Assembly (NCBI GenBank): GCA_022818135.1
Contig: JAFMSR010000017.1
Span: forward strand, 14,834,011-14,898,010
Length of the DNA: 64,000 bases
Direction: 5' to 3'
Origin: Saxidomus purpurata
Lineage: Eukaryota > Mollusca > Bivalvia > Venerida > Veneridae
Part shown: positions 1 through 12,662 of the stretch, one piece after another
How positions within the stretch are numbered: the first letter of the stretch is position 1
Layout of the letters: each line of letters opens with the position of its first letter
Notes under the pieces: model-generated
Told to the model about the DNA's origin: nothing
Seen by the model: the letters and a program-made list of their open reading frames with translations, nothing else
Database searches by the model: none
Position numbers and translations under genes: made by a program

Positions 1-2
1 GA

Positions 3-176
3 CAAACAGCAAAGCCAGTGATTTCTGAGCAAGCAGCTGTGGTAAAATACCAGAGAGGAAAAGAGGTCTTCTACCCCCAGGAATATTTCAGAGTAGAAAC
101 TAGTATACCATGCTACTTGAGAGTGGAAAAATTGCTACTGTGCAGTTCTTCATCATGTTTGATAATGTTCCAATGA
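3..176 (+). CDS. Probable last coding exon of an unidentified gene entering from the left (partial)
   Basis: A reading frame open from the left edge runs 57 codons to a TGA at 174-176. Its first part has a balanced, protein-like composition (KPVISEQAAVVKYQRGKEVF and onward, with a YPQEYF motif), while the last twenty residues are rich in Leu, Ser and Cys and less convincing. No domain is recognised. About 580 bases of AT-rich sequence follow and end near an AATAAA at 757-762, which fits a last exon with its 3' UTR. The upstream part lies outside the window, so frame and exon start are unproven. A chance open frame is the main alternative. Confidence 0.35.
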   Translation, partial: QTAKPVISEQAAVVKYQRGKEVFYPQEYFRVETSIPCYLRVEKLLLCSSSSCLIMFQ

Positions 177-780
177 CATTTGTAGATACATGTGTGAAAA
201 GCAGTGCTATGTTCATATTACAGAATATTTCAAAATATTGAAAAAAATTCTCAACAAGAACACACATCAAGCTCAAGCAGACCAAATCTGAGCAAGTGAT
301 GAAACTTGTACCTTCTGAATACATGATGAAGAAATGTGTACTGATGAAAATAACTAAACCTCGGACATAATTTTTATGTTTCATTGCAACTTAATTAAGT
401 AATACTTGGTAGACATACCATGTAGTGAATAACAAATATCTTCAGTTGAAAACATTTACTGAAAAGTCATGTTAAAAACCTGATACACAAATTCAAGATA
501 TTTCGGTAAATGTTTCAAACTGTATTACATAGGTTATGTTTGTTATACAGTACTTCTGTGTAGGCCTTGGATAAGGATTAAGTGTACCAGACTTTGTAAC
601 ATGCTGGTTTCAGTTTATTGTTTATTTAGTATACAAAATGAGCATTTTTGCTAAAGTACTAGATATTTATTTATTGAAGATCATTAACTCAGTTCATTCA
701 GGAATGTATACACTTTTAATTTGGTATAGTTAAGCTACACATATTGTGATACTGCTAATAAAGCATATAAAGTTATAATG
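177..780 (+). other. AT-rich stretch, possible 3' UTR of the left-edge gene, with AATAAA at 757-762
   Basis: No coding frame is convincing here. The stretch follows the stop at 174-176 and contains a canonical poly(A) hexamer AATAAA at 757-762. Its reading as a 3' UTR depends on the left-edge exon being real. Confidence 0.35.
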
Positions 781-817
781 TTCGTAATCAGAATTAAATT
801 AAACCACCCTCACTTGA

Positions 818-960
818 TAGCTCACCTGAGCACAAAGTGCTTAAGGTGAGCTATTGTGATTGCCTGGTGTCTGTTGTCTGTCATTCATCCACACTTAACC
901 TTGTGTATGCAAAAGAGGCAGCATTTTTCACTGGATCTAGGTCAAACTGTACATTCTCAT
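818..960 (+). repeat. Dispersed repeat with a GTGAGCTA hairpin
   Basis: Positions 818-853 form a near-perfect hairpin (TAGCTCACCT pairs with AGGTGAGCTA, inner arms GAGCAC and GTGCTT). It is followed by a TTGTGATTGCCTG stretch and a run of GTCTGT words. A related core (GAGCACTTTGTGCTCA) recurs near 9105-9122, and a TGATTGCCTGTTGTCTGTC stretch near 62996. I recall this layout as a common repeat type in bivalve genomes; that part is family knowledge. Confidence 0.6.
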
Positions 961-1002
961 TTTGATTGTTTTACATTACAGTAAAATTTCATAATAATGT
1001 CA

Positions 1003-1263
1003 CTGGTCAGTTGAAAGCCAGTGGTATTGATAAAAATTTGGTTCCAGTGAAGTCCACTGGCATTCCAGAGGACTCCACTGTGAATGGAATGTCAGTGGTA
1101 ATACCACTGGAATTCCAGAGGACACCACTGGAATTCCAGTGGACTCCACTGTGAGTGGAATGTCAGTGGTAATACCACTGGAATTCCAGTGGAATAATCC
1201 AAGAAATTACTGTTCCAGTGGAATTCCACTGGAAACCACTGGAAACCGCTGGTATTCCACTGA
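1003..1263. repeat. Palindromic minisatellite built on CCACTGGAATTCCAGTGG
   Basis: The core CCACTGG/CCAGTGG occurs many times in both orientations, often as the full 18-bp palindrome CCACTGGAATTCCAGTGG. Longer blocks repeat too: a block with CCACTGTGARTGGAATGTCAG appears twice (near 1075 and 1145). Because the units are self-complementary, the array can fold into many alternative hairpins. Short open frames on both strands here are consequences of the repeat. Confidence 0.75.
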
Positions 1264-1546
1264 CTTTTTTCTAAGGGGAAGTACTTATTAAATATAAAAA
1301 AATGCATTTATACAAGAATATTTAGGATTTTGACTAGTGACCTACAGGAAGGGGTCTGATAGCAACTGGAGTAAATTAGATAACTAATTTTATCAGTCAT
1401 TTGACAGTCTACTATGTTATTCTCCAACAATCCTTACCAATTAACTTAGGGCTTTTCTTAGACTGAGAATAATCATTAATAGTGAAACCATGCAAGTCCA
1501 AGCTTATCCATTTCTGGCTTGAATTTTAGTCTCTGTGTGGTAAAAG

Positions 1547-1846
1547 CTATGCAGTCAAATAGCCAGTGAGGGGTGTTACATTATACAATGCACTAGATGC
1601 AAACATGGTCAACCCAAAGTATGTACCAACCCGAGCTGGTTGGTAATAAGTTTGCGCCCAGCCTAAGACATGTGATTGATTTGTCCATTTTGTAATTTGT
1701 CGAGTATCCCATAGGACGGCCAGGTCGCACTGTTTTGCGGCAAAATGTGTTCTTTTAAGTTTCAATTCTCTACACAATCCATCCAGGATAGTGGTTTGAA
1801 TCCTGGCATATATTTCTGTGGGTGAGTATGGTATCTCCTGGATCAT
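1547..1846 (-). pseudogene. Unrecognised minus-strand open frame, possibly LINE-derived
   Basis: A 99-codon minus-strand frame begins with IPYSPTEIYARIQTTI-like sequence. It lies about 300 bp beyond an RNase H fragment on the same strand (2164-2421). The IPYS start is reminiscent of the segment after RNase H in some non-LTR retrotransposons. The rest matches nothing I recognise, so it may be a chance frame. Confidence 0.25.
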
Positions 1847-2163
1847 GGCCCCTAAACCAGGCCCCTTTTGTCTGCATCATCTGCTCTCATTACCAGATAT
1901 TATTATAAACCTACATGAGCTGGGCACTATGACATGGTAACTGGTAAGCCTGATTTTAGGCATTGATAAAATTTATGAATAATAACAATGTTTTCAATAA
2001 CTCTGGTCTAGAACAAGGTCTTTCAAATAGTATTTGAAAGATCTTGTCTAGAATGACTGTTTTTTTTATTTCATTGAGACAAGAGATGATAGTGAATCTG
2101 AAAATATATACAATATAGCAAGCTTTTTAGGTTGATGATGTAAAAGACAGCTCAATGCAGTGT

Positions 2164-2421
2164 CTATTGTATCATTTCTGTTGTATAAATGCAGGAACAG
2201 GTTATAGAGTATTCCTGATAAATGGAACAATAATTTGCCAATCTTCCTATCCTGTTTAGATGGATTACAACAGCTGAAGCTACTATACCAGAACCTGGAT
2301 TTTTAGATCCATCTGTGTATATATGTAGATGTCCAGAGTAAAAATATCTGATATTCATTTGAGTTTCTAACTTTGCGAGATGCGGTATGTCAGATTTGTT
2401 CATTTTGTTTTCATAGAACAC
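2164..2421 (-). pseudogene. RNase H fragment of a decayed non-LTR retrotransposon
   Basis: The minus-strand frame carries LHIYTDGSKNPGSGIVASAV, the first strand of an RNase H domain with the catalytic Asp in the (Y)TDGS motif and the following Gly/Ala-rich strand. RNase H domains of this form sit at the C-terminal end of ORF2 in I/Jockey-type LINEs. Only about 60 residues are readable before the similarity ends, against roughly 130 for a full domain, so the copy is broken. No reverse transcriptase motif was seen next to it. Confidence 0.6.
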
Positions 2422-2750
2422 TAATTGTAGGAGGATCTTACAAAATAGCCGTGCTTTATGATCTCACTGACCAAAACCTTGACTTTCGCTCAATATTTGA
2501 GAATCTGTTCCTTGCGCCCCAGTCTAAGGGGCAGAACCCCAGCCTCAACTTCAGACAGGTAGGCAGGAGTAGAGGACAACGCGCTAAGTGCCAGCTGGAG
2601 GCCTTTATTTTGGACAATATACGGACCCTGTTTTGAATGACATCGAGGCATTTGATGAGAATCAAACTAATTAATCAGTCAAAGACACTACCTAATTACC
2701 TTTTCTCTTTATGTCAGCTAACGGATGTATTATTCCAATCAGGCAGTATA

Positions 2751-2842
2751 GGGGACGTTTAGGTCATATGGGGGGACGTTTTGGTCATATGGGGGGACGT
2801 TTTGGTCTGGGGACGTTTTGGTTTGGGGACGTTTTGGATTGC
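2751..2842 (+). repeat. Minisatellite of GGGGACGTTTTGGTCATAT units
   Basis: Five units beginning GGGGACGTTT(T)GG are repeated head to tail. The first three carry the GTCATATG tail and the last two are shortened to about 15 bp. No coding frame runs through it. Confidence 0.75.
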
Positions 2843-3169
2843 TTCGGACTTTAAATAATTTCGTAAAAGTGTAGTTGATTCGGCGTATTATTTGCATCTA
2901 GCCAATAATAAACTTGTTAAAACATCATACCCACGATATGTTGCTTCGGTGCAGGCGTACCTTGTCTGCTGCACTTTAAGGAATGCATTGACAACAGCAG
3001 TTTAGATAAAAAAAGGATGTCCATTCCGTTGCAAAAATAGACCTAAGTTTCGGATATGAGGTGAAAATGTCTTCGACCTGTCCCGATAGTCTTTCTCGCC
3101 CGCAACTACACTAAATAATATAAACTGAAATCAGCACTTTTTGGGGGGAGATGTGCACGCTAAGTAAAA

Positions 3170-3372
3170 CGATTAACTACGGAATACACCATCGAATCGT
3201 ACGTATGCCGTATGGAGTATCGTGCATCGGGAATCGTATATCGTGTATAGTATATGGTGCACGTTGCACGATGAATGATACGATATGATACACGATATAC
3301 GATTGACAAAATACACGATGAGTGCACGCACGTTATACGCACGTTACACGCACGTTATACGCACGATATACG
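3170..3372. repeat. TACG/CGTA-rich simple repeat block
   Basis: The stretch is built from variants of CGATATACG and ACGCACGTTATACG. The clearest array, near 3325-3375, repeats CACGTTATACG-like units of about 12 bp four times. The left part is a looser, partly palindromic mixture (ATCGTATATCGTGTATAG and similar). Confidence 0.7.
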
Positions 3373-3409
3373 CAAATTTTGACAACTGTTACGTTCCGAC
3401 TACTGTAGA

Positions 3410-3890
3410 AGTTAACTATGCATTGATACATGCCAAATATCTTAGCCTTAGGCCGTGTGGTTTCAGTTATGAAGGGTTTAAACTTTTTTATGTAAGTCTA
3501 TGTTAAATCAAGTGATACTCCGGGCAGGGTCAATATAAACCCGTCGGTTATAATTGGAACAATCTCGGTACAACTCTACTAAGCAATGCCACATGCTGTA
3601 TATTTATGCTCCATGCTTAGTGGTAACAGAGAAGAAGATGTTTTCGAGTTTCTCCTATATAAGCCTATGTAAAAGCAAAGAAAACCCCTGAGCAGGGTCA
3701 TAATTTGAGCAGTCTTGGTAGACGTCCACTTGGCATTGCCACATGCTAAATATATAAACTCCCGGTCATGTGCTTTCAGAAAAAAGATTTTTTTTTTTTT
3801 TCCTATAAGCCTTTGTTAATACAAATGACTCCCGGGCGGGGTCAATTTTGACCCGAGGGTCATAATTTGAATATCTTGGTGGAGGTTATT
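3410..3890 (+). repeat. Three decayed tandem units of about 165 bp with GGGTCAATTTTGACCC-like cores
   Basis: Three successive blocks share TTGCCACATGCT, a CCTATATAAGCC-like segment, a GGGCRGGGTCAA core and a TCATAATTTGA tail (around 3410, 3575 and 3740). A related sequence in opposite orientation lies at 63590-63790. The units are diverged, so the array is old. Confidence 0.65.
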
Positions 3891-6800
3891 ATTTCCTTTC
3901 AATTGTCATTGCAACCAGATTTCTGCATGGAATGGAATTATTTGAACAAGTAACAGCTAGTTGATATGACTATAAAGGAAAATAGATCTTACGATGGATA
4001 ACAAGCTGTTCTCCTGTTTCATTCCAAATTAATTAAAATTAATATGGGTAAAATTTTGTAGAACCAAGAAAATGAGTACTTACATCATGTTTATTTCGAA
4101 ATAAGATATTTTCAAAGTCTGTTCAGCATTCTGCATATATAAGACATGCTTACAAGAAAATGGGATGAATCAACATAGTTTTAGAGTAAATAGAACACAA
4201 CTTCATGAATATTCTATCAGTAAATTTGTAATATACTTCAGCATATCAAAGTGATCATAGTGCTATTAGTTGGTGTCAGAAAAAGGCTGCTAATGAGATA
4301 GATGTAGTGTAAAACGAACATAAAAGACTGATGTATGAAAAGCAAATGCGTTTAAATACCTATTGCACGCTTGAATGTTTTGTACTCTGAATGTGTGTGT
4401 TTACAGGGGCGATGGTTGTTTTGTGCTACGCATGTTGGAGATGAACTCCACAGGCTTTGTTGTGCTGGACGTCGTTAATGAGTTATTCACAAATTATCAA
4501 AAATCAACATAGACCTGCCTATGTTTCCCATGGAACAATCGAGGATACAAAACTGTGCATCCGATGCGGTGTTGCTGTTTTTTGATGTTTTTATTTATTT
4601 GTTGATGTTTATGTAGACTATGTAGAATCAATCGTTAGACCCCTCAACTTTATTTAGTGCCTTTTCTTCTAACATTTCACAAACACTCCTTTATATGCAT
4701 CAGAAAAGAACAAAATTCTGCCTGACCCTTAAATTGCAATGAAATGTAGAAGAATTGAAGATGTAATTTACCCTAGACTTACTTCTGTAGCCTTTGAGCA
4801 TGTATAATATGACAATGCCTTTACATCTGGTATGGAAACTGAAACCTTGTCACCTGACAAAGAATTAGATGTTTTCAGAGAAAGGTGGCCAGTGTATTCA
4901 AATCCAGGTGATTCAAAGGCAATGTAGTTTACTTGTATATCTTATTGTGATAATTCTGAAAACGTTTCATGTTATTATTTAATTGAAGAAATAAATAATC
5001 TGACATACATTAATTAAGAATGGAGCCTTGCATTATAATGGGTCAAACACATTAAAATACATTAAACCACTTCCTTGTTCTCTTTCATATACTATAAGAA
5101 ATTAATTAACTTTCTGTGACTTAACTAATAATCTGAATATACTTTAGAGTGCAAAAAGCCCACGTTTTGAAGGGGCAAGAGCAGTGATTTCAAGTCAGCG
5201 AGTCTGATCACTCAACCACGGAGGCGGACTACTCTGTCTGTCTATGCGCGACTGCATTTGTATGTGTTTGTTTGTTTTGTGTACGTCTGTAATATTTAAT
5301 TCACCAATAAATCCTAAAGAAGGCGAGCCAGACTCATGAAAACCTACAGCAACATAAATTGGAATATAAAATTTACAGCACAGACATTGTGTCTAGTTTT
5401 TGCAACTTTAATTAAACATCTGCTAGCACTTGTTTCAGCTGGTTTGTTGTATAACATGAAAATTAGGGAAATTGGGATGACATCATCTTCTGTTTCAAGA
5501 GCTACTTTATAACAGTTTATGGGTCACTTCACATGAAGTGCTGTGCTGACCTGTTGTGATCATCCTATTGCTCAACCGTTCATTTTCAACTATTTCTACA
5601 GATGCTTAGAGGGTTCCTGGCTAAGGCAGTGTTACTCATGCTAAAATACTCTAGTTTTGGTCAGTGAACATGTCCAACTTGTGTTTTATTATCATACATT
5701 CTGATCATGGATTAAACATGTTTTGACCAGAACTGTGTCAAATGGCACATTGCCTTTTCAATTTAGGACCATGTGGAACACTCATAAACGAATCATAGTT
5801 GGAACATGGTACATTGTACACTTATTGTCAGTGACCAGGTTTAAACTGTGTTTTGGATGCATTAATGACCATGGATGAAACATGGTTTGACAAAGTATGG
5901 CAAACGGAACATTACCATATCAAGGCCGAAACACGGTCACAAGAAACTCTGAACTGACAATGATATAGCATTGTTATCTAAGAGTCATCTGGAAACGAGT
6001 TGCGTATGGTGTAGGTCTTTGTGGGCCTAGGCATGTTTTGATAATGCATACGCAAATTTAACACGTTCTCTTATTGTATTGTCAGCATCTATTGCAAATG
6101 TTTAATTATTGGGATATCATGTGCAAATCACTGGCGTCTGACGATTGTGAACTTAGGAAAATAGACCCATCATTGGTTCCCAAAAACAGTGAAATATGTC
6201 ATATGCTAGATCGCGATTCAATGATTATTCTGTTGGTCCAACTATTTTGCGACTAAGTTGGTCTGCAAAGACATTCATTTTGCCCTTAATATGAACTACC
6301 TTCACTTGTATGCTGTTCTGTATTGACAAACTCTACAGGTTCTAAAGCCTTGGTGGTCAACACTAGCGAGCATTTGATACTAGTTAGATATAGGAGGTCA
6401 TTTATCCCAAAAGAACAAATAAAATCATTTGCTAGTAGCTGTAATTGCATATTTTGATACACACTCAGCAGATACGTGTGTTTGTGTAAACACTGCACAA
6501 TATGTTACGCTACTTTAGGTTTCAACGCATTATGTTGTATACGTCAGCAAAAACACTGAGCCTAAAAAGTAGTATCTTGTTACTATGGAAGGCCAAACCT
6601 GTCTTAACCCACATGTACGGTTTATTAATGAAATAGGACACATATTCTTTCTCGTGAACGATTCTTGGATAGTGTCAACTTTAAACATTGGACAATTTCA
6701 TATTTAGAATACAGTTACGTGCTGAAATAATTCGATTGGAATATCTACAAATAAGAGGTTGCAACTTGGTCTTTTTGCTCAATGACCTCTGCCAAGAGCC

Positions 6801-9225
6801 GGAACTCCCAGACGTAACCCCCGTGCTATTGTAACTCTCTGTCCGTCTGTTCTTCCGTCTGTCTGTACGTCCGACTGACTGTTAAAGGCCCTGTTACTGT
6901 ATGTCCAGCTTAATCTTCATTTAATACAAGAATGACTTATTTCTAAGCATCAACCTATTTCCCGGGATCCATTCTCATCAACATTGATCACTTTTAAAAA
7001 AATCTTCATGCAATCTCCAAAAGTGGTTTGAATTCCAAACACGTTGCGCTATTACAGACAACATGGCTCCTTCGTTATGGTCATGCATGCTATCCATTTG
7101 ACATAACCCATGGGATGTTAAAGTGGCTGAAACATCTTTCTTGAGATTTGGAGGTTCGAAGTTTAAATTCAAACACAGGTCCGTTCACATCTGACTCGCT
7201 CAGTTTAAAATTCCTTTCGTTTGTTAAAGAATTTCGACATTTCTGGTGTGTGATATACAATACAGGATTCCTCAGGCCTAGACCTAAATAGTTATGTCGA
7301 CAAAACGTAGTAGTATCGTCTTATCATACAACACAATAAAAGACCTGGTGAACATTTTCACAGATATATGTATTAGTTTCTTAAAGAGAAATTTAAGACA
7401 CATTCATTAAATGACATCCATATAGTTACAATAACAAGTTAAGCGTCTGGTGTAGAGATACAACAAATGTAGCCCTTTGATAGATATATATGCTACATTA
7501 TTTTTATTAATATCTTTGTATGTGATTACTCAACCCTTCTTTTTCAACAATTCATGTTAAGCCACTGCCATAGCATTTGCTTCGATACGCATGTTAATGT
7601 CCTGTAACGTTTTAGACAAGTGTATGCGGACGAATCCACACCCACTCACCAAAGTCTGTCGTACATGAATGTCACATTTGAGCTTCTTTCACTTAATGTT
7701 TCCATCTGCTATCTCTAAGTTGCTAAACGTGACTGTATTGTCCTGTATTAAAACATTCACAAATAATCTAATTTTAAATACAGATAGTGTGAATAAGTTC
7801 ATTTAGTTGGATTTATATACTGTGTACCGTGCTTGAGATGTGTGCCTTCTTTCATTTTAATTTTACCTTTGTAAAGAAGAACGCAGTTACTTTACGTTGT
7901 GAATGTACGAATATTTTCTTCGCCTTTGCGTTGTGTCCTGGGGAGCTTTATCGTGATGTAGATTTTATAAATATAGACTTTAATACAGTGTGTTATTTTC
8001 CCACAAGAGGTACATGTCAGTCACTAAATACAAACACCAACCTCTTATCAACGCTTAAACGGTCATGACTGGAGTAATCGAAGGAATGTCCTGTCACGAG
8101 TTTAGTTGTATATAGAAATGACCCATATATCTTGTCATGTTAACTGTTTCACCACATTGTGCGTTTCAATTTAGAATGTCATGTACATATAGTTTAACTA
8201 GTTCACAAGCTGGAATGTAAAAAAAACAAAACAGAATTGAACCAAAGTAAGGATTTAAACAATTTAAACTACTCTGATTTATATAGAAATATTCCCTCAA
8301 GTCATTGGATATATATATGGACCACTAATAGCACAGCACGTCTTACATCCAAGAATACCTTATACACAACTAAACGTATCTCTGTTCCTAATTGTATCTT
8401 AAAACGCATGATCAAATTAAATGCTCAAAACTGTATGAAGCAATAGTGAAATTTAACACTTAAAACCCATAGCTCGTCAACAAAATATCATACGTTTGTT
8501 ACGAACTAACCCGATAACAATTCACAATTTCTTAAAGCAAAGCGGTCACGATATTATGTATACAATAATAATGATCAGTCAAAAGTCATTTACCAAAGAT
8601 AATATTTGATTTGTGGCATACAAATTTACCATGTTTGATTTCACTTTGGATGTCGTTCTGTAAGATAACAATTATGCAACACAAAGTGGTAAAAACCTAG
8701 ATTAACATATATTCTTGGATGATATTTTCAGCATGAATAACAACTATTTTTGGACTATGATGGACTGCAATCTTAATAAGCTAGAAACTTACAAGGCTAA
8801 TAGATTATGTGAGTCCTGTTAACTTTAAAAACTTTCATTTTGTCACCAGCAATAGAGTAATATTTACTAAAATACACGTCAAGGGATAAACTTGTTTCAC
8901 ATGTTGCTCTGACGGTTTCAACATACTGTATGCCAATAAATATTTGTTTTGATAAGACCTGTTGCGATGTTGAACATATCACCTCTAGAAACAGGACAAT
9001 AAAGCTTTTACAAAAAGCTTAACAATTCAAACACAAAACTGCTCACCCACAGTTTGTGTTGTAAAACTTAGTTTCTTTAAAAATTCCTTTAACGTCTATG
9101 TAATTGAGCACTTTGTGCTCATAGACAAGATGTATCGCTCTTCTAGACTGGCTGACTGACTGACTGGACTGTTATGAGTACGTTTTGTGAAAAGCTTTTG
9201 CAATCTTATCAAGAAATAGCTTACA
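3891..9225. other. Gene-free AT-rich DNA with scattered old repeats
   Basis: No exon with plausible splice sites was found. Two diverged copies of a block containing CATGGATNAAACATG...TTTGACNA lie near 5695-5780 and 5850-5945. A run of GTCTGTCCGTCTG-type words is at 6838-6880. The repeat hairpin core GAGCACTTTGTGCTCA recurs near 9107. Short open frames here show no domain. Confidence 0.5.
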
Positions 9226-9234
9226 TACGTCATT

Positions 9235-9835
9235 CTGAAAATGGATTTGACACAGTGACATCAAAAACAGTAGGGACAATCTACCCAATATCACCAATCA
9301 TCCTATGAAGTTCAAAAACTGTTGCTGAAATACTGAGCTGAAATCATTTTCAAAGTTCGGGTCACTGTGACCTTGATCTTTAACACACTGATCCCAAACA
9401 CAATATGAGCAAGTTTCATGGAATTCACATGAAAACTGTGACCTGTATAATGTTATCAATGAAAGCTAACGGAGGTCACTGTGACCATTACCGTCGACCA
9501 ACGGACTCCAAAACAGACAAATCATCCTATGAAGTTTGAAGACTGTGGGTCTATAGATATCATGATATTTAGCGGGGATGTTCAAAGTTCGGGTCACAAT
9601 GATCTTGACCTCCTGTCATCAAAACAATAGGGATAATTTACAGGTTGCATGCAATCTTCTGAGCAAGTTTAATAAAAGTTGAATGAAAATTGTGACCTGT
9701 AGTATTATCAAGGAAACGTTATCGGAGGTCACTGTGACAATGACCTTTGACCCACTGATAATCAACAGGATGCAGGCAAACATATGAAAGTCAAATGAAA
9801 ATTGTGATATGTTTTGTCAAGGAATAGTTACGGAT
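9235..9835 (+). repeat. Old tandem repeat, period about 240 bp, with GGTCACTGTGACC cores
   Basis: The segment TTCAAAGTTCGGGTCAC starts near 9349 and again near 9591. The companion segments GGAGGTCACTGTGAC and GAGCAAGTTTNAT also recur at matching spacing. GGTCACTGTGACC is itself a palindrome. About two and a half diverged units are visible. No coding potential. Confidence 0.65.
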
Positions 9836-10559
9836 AGACAGGCAACGGCTGCCTTTGAATTGAACTGCTTTAAAACATTTATTGTGCTACAGTAAAAAGG
9901 CTTATGAATGTTCATTTCTTAAGTAAGCCAATTACAGCATCGTATTAGTTAAATGCAATTCTAACTGAATGAAATATAATTACCGTTTATTTGCATTATT
10001 GACGTTACTGCTGATTCAGCAGCAAATTGTAAGGATATGCATGTGTATGTAGCCTCTCTTGGTTTATTTTGGGAAGCACTGTTATAAATATCTAATCATT
10101 CAGAGTGCTTATCATTTGTAGTTTTATGTGTCATACAGGTGTGATAAGATCTCTTAGAAAATGCAGTCCTGAACTACACACAAACAGTAGTAACAGGATA
10201 CAGGCGTTTCCGGTATTAAAGTCCCAGCAGTACAATTACAGGTAACTCTTTACCGGGAAAGAAGTTTTTGATTGCGTCTGACGGAAGAGGGGGAGGACTC
10301 TGTGATGGGCAGTTTTTAAATCCCACTGGGACGAAACTGTTTTGATTTCTGTCCTCTGGCCTGTTTCGTCGGGCCCTTAAGGGTGTTTCTCTTGGTGCTC
10401 TGCCTTCTGCAAAGGCATTGAGTACATACGTTTTTTGGTTCTCAAGGTTTGCTTTTTATATATTTATACACGAGCATTTTTGTGTTTTACATACCATGCC
10501 TTTTGTTTCCATTGCGTGTGTTTGAGATTCACCTAGCAGGGATTACTTTTATTTACACT
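9836..10559. other. Gene-free stretch leading into the microsatellite-bearing repeat
   Basis: No coding exon was recognised. The more GC-balanced part from about 10200 to 10560 has the texture of the repeat that follows and may be its left flank. Confidence 0.35.
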
Positions 10560-10724
10560 GTCCTGTGACTTTGGAACATGGTGGGGGTAAGAGTGAGGTT
10601 GGGTGCGCACCATAAACCGGTTTAAGCTCCCCAGTGGTGTTTTTGCCACTGACCGTTCCAAGGCGGTGCCCCACTGTGTTCCTTTAATTGTTCGTTTTGT
10701 CCTCGTGTGTTTGCTTTGTATGCT

Positions 10725-10803
<79 letters not shown>

Positions 10804-10875
10804 CTCGTTTTGGAGATGCTGCGTTTTTGGTTCGTGGCATTCCCTGTTTGATATTATTTTTGTTTTTACCAGTGG
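10560..10875 (+). mobile_element. Microsatellite-bearing interspersed repeat, copy 1
   Basis: Unique-looking arms flank a long GT tract. The left arm includes CCACTGACCGTTCCAAGGCG and ATTGTTCGTTTTGTCCTCGTG; the right arm includes GCTGCGTTTTTGGTTCGTGGC and CCCTGTTTGATATTATTTTT. The same arms occur in reverse orientation at 14720-14990 around a CA tract, and in part at 46425-46640 around a C tract. Elements with an internal microsatellite are known in bivalves (for example the pearl and CvA families). Assignment to one of these is not proven. Confidence 0.7.
10728..10802 (+). repeat. (GT)n microsatellite, about 37 units
   Basis: An uninterrupted alternating GT tract of about 75 bp lies inside the interspersed repeat. 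The Cys-Val and Thr-His open frames across it are translation artefacts. Confidence 0.95.
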
Positions 10876-11429
10876 AAATGACCTTTATTTGTACAAAACA
10901 AGATTCCTACATTTGCTATTTAAATCGAAAAGTACATGTTGAAAATAGTGTGCAGTTTACAGTGAATAGTCCAGAACATGGTACTATCATTATCCTATCC
11001 TTAATTTAATTAACAATATCAGTAAAATTTAATTCAAAATGATCCTTGGACTTTAATCTTAGACACGGAAGTTTTGTTAAAACAAAAACGGTCATCTTGG
11101 GGAAGTTATCTGTGGTCATGAAATCGGCCGGTCAAGTTACGGTCACTTACAGACAGACTCGTGTCATTAATAAAACCCTCGGTCAACTTTGGTTTTGTCA
11201 TTTTATAGTTAGAAAGTGAAAGACAGCATGCATTGTACCGCTGGTTTTGCTCTTCTGTTCTGTGTCTTCGTTTACGGTTTGTTCCTTTATACATTTTGAT
11301 GTCTTTCCAAGCATATTTAGTGATATAATGTTTAAGCTCGGCGTGCAACTGTTCTGTATTTGTTAGTTGTGCTTACGGTATGCTTACAGATGTGTAGTCA
11401 ATGAGTTAGATGATTGTGAATACTCTTTT

Positions 11430-11745
11430 TCGCTCTAAAAAATTGTGAAAAAAAAATCTCCTTTTCTGTATAGAATCATCAAATATTAAAAAAGTTTCAG
11501 TGTAAATTCTTGAAAAGTATTGCATCTGTATTTTTCAAATATATGTAATACGCTTCTAAATTGCAATATAAACATGTCGCGGAGCGATGCCGTTTAACCG
11601 ACTTCGCAAACTGTTTCAGATGATTTTCTCATTTGGTTTTTGTTGTTGATTTTAGCCATTACTATGATATTCTATGATTTAAATTTTTTTTTTTTTTTGA
11701 ATTCGATTTTTTTTCACCGGAAACTTTAAACGAGCAGCTTAAAAG
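11430..11745 (+). mobile_element. MITE family 'GAGCAGCTTTAA', copy A (left end unclear)
   Basis: The right end CGGAAACTTTAAACGAGCAGCTTA matches the right ends of the copies at 11858-12203 and 15095-15409. Internal landmarks are shared as well: an AATTCTTG/AATTCCTG segment, CAATATAAACAT, and GATTNTAGCC. No matching left terminal repeat was found. Confidence 0.55.
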
Positions 11746-11857
11746 TGTTGATTTTTTTATTAAGTAAAGTTCTTAAACTGTCTGAAATTTACATTTTGAA
11801 AGGGGTACTCCCTACATCTAGCCCATTACCTGTATCTAATTACGATATTTAAATATC

Positions 11858-12203
11858 TTAAAGCTGCTCGCTCTTAGATTTTTGGTTAAAAAAATGAAGT
11901 TCTCAAAACTGTATGCAAATATCGTATTTTAGAACATATAGTCATATAAAAAGGTTCCAGTATAAATTCCTGTCACCTATATCTCTAAATTTCAAATAAT
12001 ACGCTACCAAATTCAAAAGCGTTGCAAACGCTTGTGAAATTCCAATATAAACATATAGTGAAGGGTTGTCGTCAATATATTTCTGCAAATTCCTACCTAG
12101 ACTTTCGCTTATATTTTGATTCTAGCCTTTAATTTTATTTTAATGTATAAGTATGTCAATTTAAAAAAAAAAATTCACGGTAACTGAGAGCGAGCAGCTT
12201 TAA
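11858..12203. mobile_element. MITE family 'GAGCAGCTTTAA', copy B, with terminal inverted repeats
   Basis: The element starts TTAAAGCTGCTCGCTCTTAG and ends with the near-perfect reverse complement (CTGAGAGCGAGCAGCTTTAA). Length is 346 bp, AT-rich, with no coding frame. Size and inverted ends fit a non-autonomous DNA transposon. The superfamily cannot be told from the ends alone. Confidence 0.75.
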
Positions 12204-12662
12204 CACTCTCTGATACTAAATGCCATTTAATCAACACATTCGTAAACATATTGACCTGCTCACAACTAGCCAAAATGCACGATCTGCTAAAGGTATGTTG
12301 GCCTCTGGAAATTCTTGCAATTTTACGAATGGCATACACTACGTCTTCTATATGCAGAATGCACTCGGAGTACAATTTACTGTACCTTTGCGGATCCTTT
12401 TTGCATTCAAGAGCACATGTGTAAATACGTTTATTGGGCTAATTTGTTATGTATTTGCATGATATTAGTCTTAGAACGGTATGAGAATTTCTTCTGAGAG
12501 TAACATATTAACCGCCATAATTGTTGTTCGTCTGGAATAATTACTCAATAATCTTGATACAATCGCCATGGTCAAAGCATGGTGGAGCTTATAAAAACTT
12601 GGTTATTGCTTCACAATTTATTAAATTTTGAAGAACGAATTACCTTTTATATCATGTTATAG

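Noticed and set aside
966..1307. Overlapping short frames on both strands
   Set aside because: They arise from the palindromic CCACTGG minisatellite and contain only repeated QWTPLEF/FQW-type words.
9349..9490. GGTCACTGTGACC palindromes as hormone-receptor response elements
   Set aside because: They recur at the tandem-repeat period in an old repeat, so repetition and not regulation is the likelier explanation.
10603..11009. Long Cys-Val and Thr-His open frames
   Set aside because: They are translations of the GT/CA microsatellite at 10728-10802.
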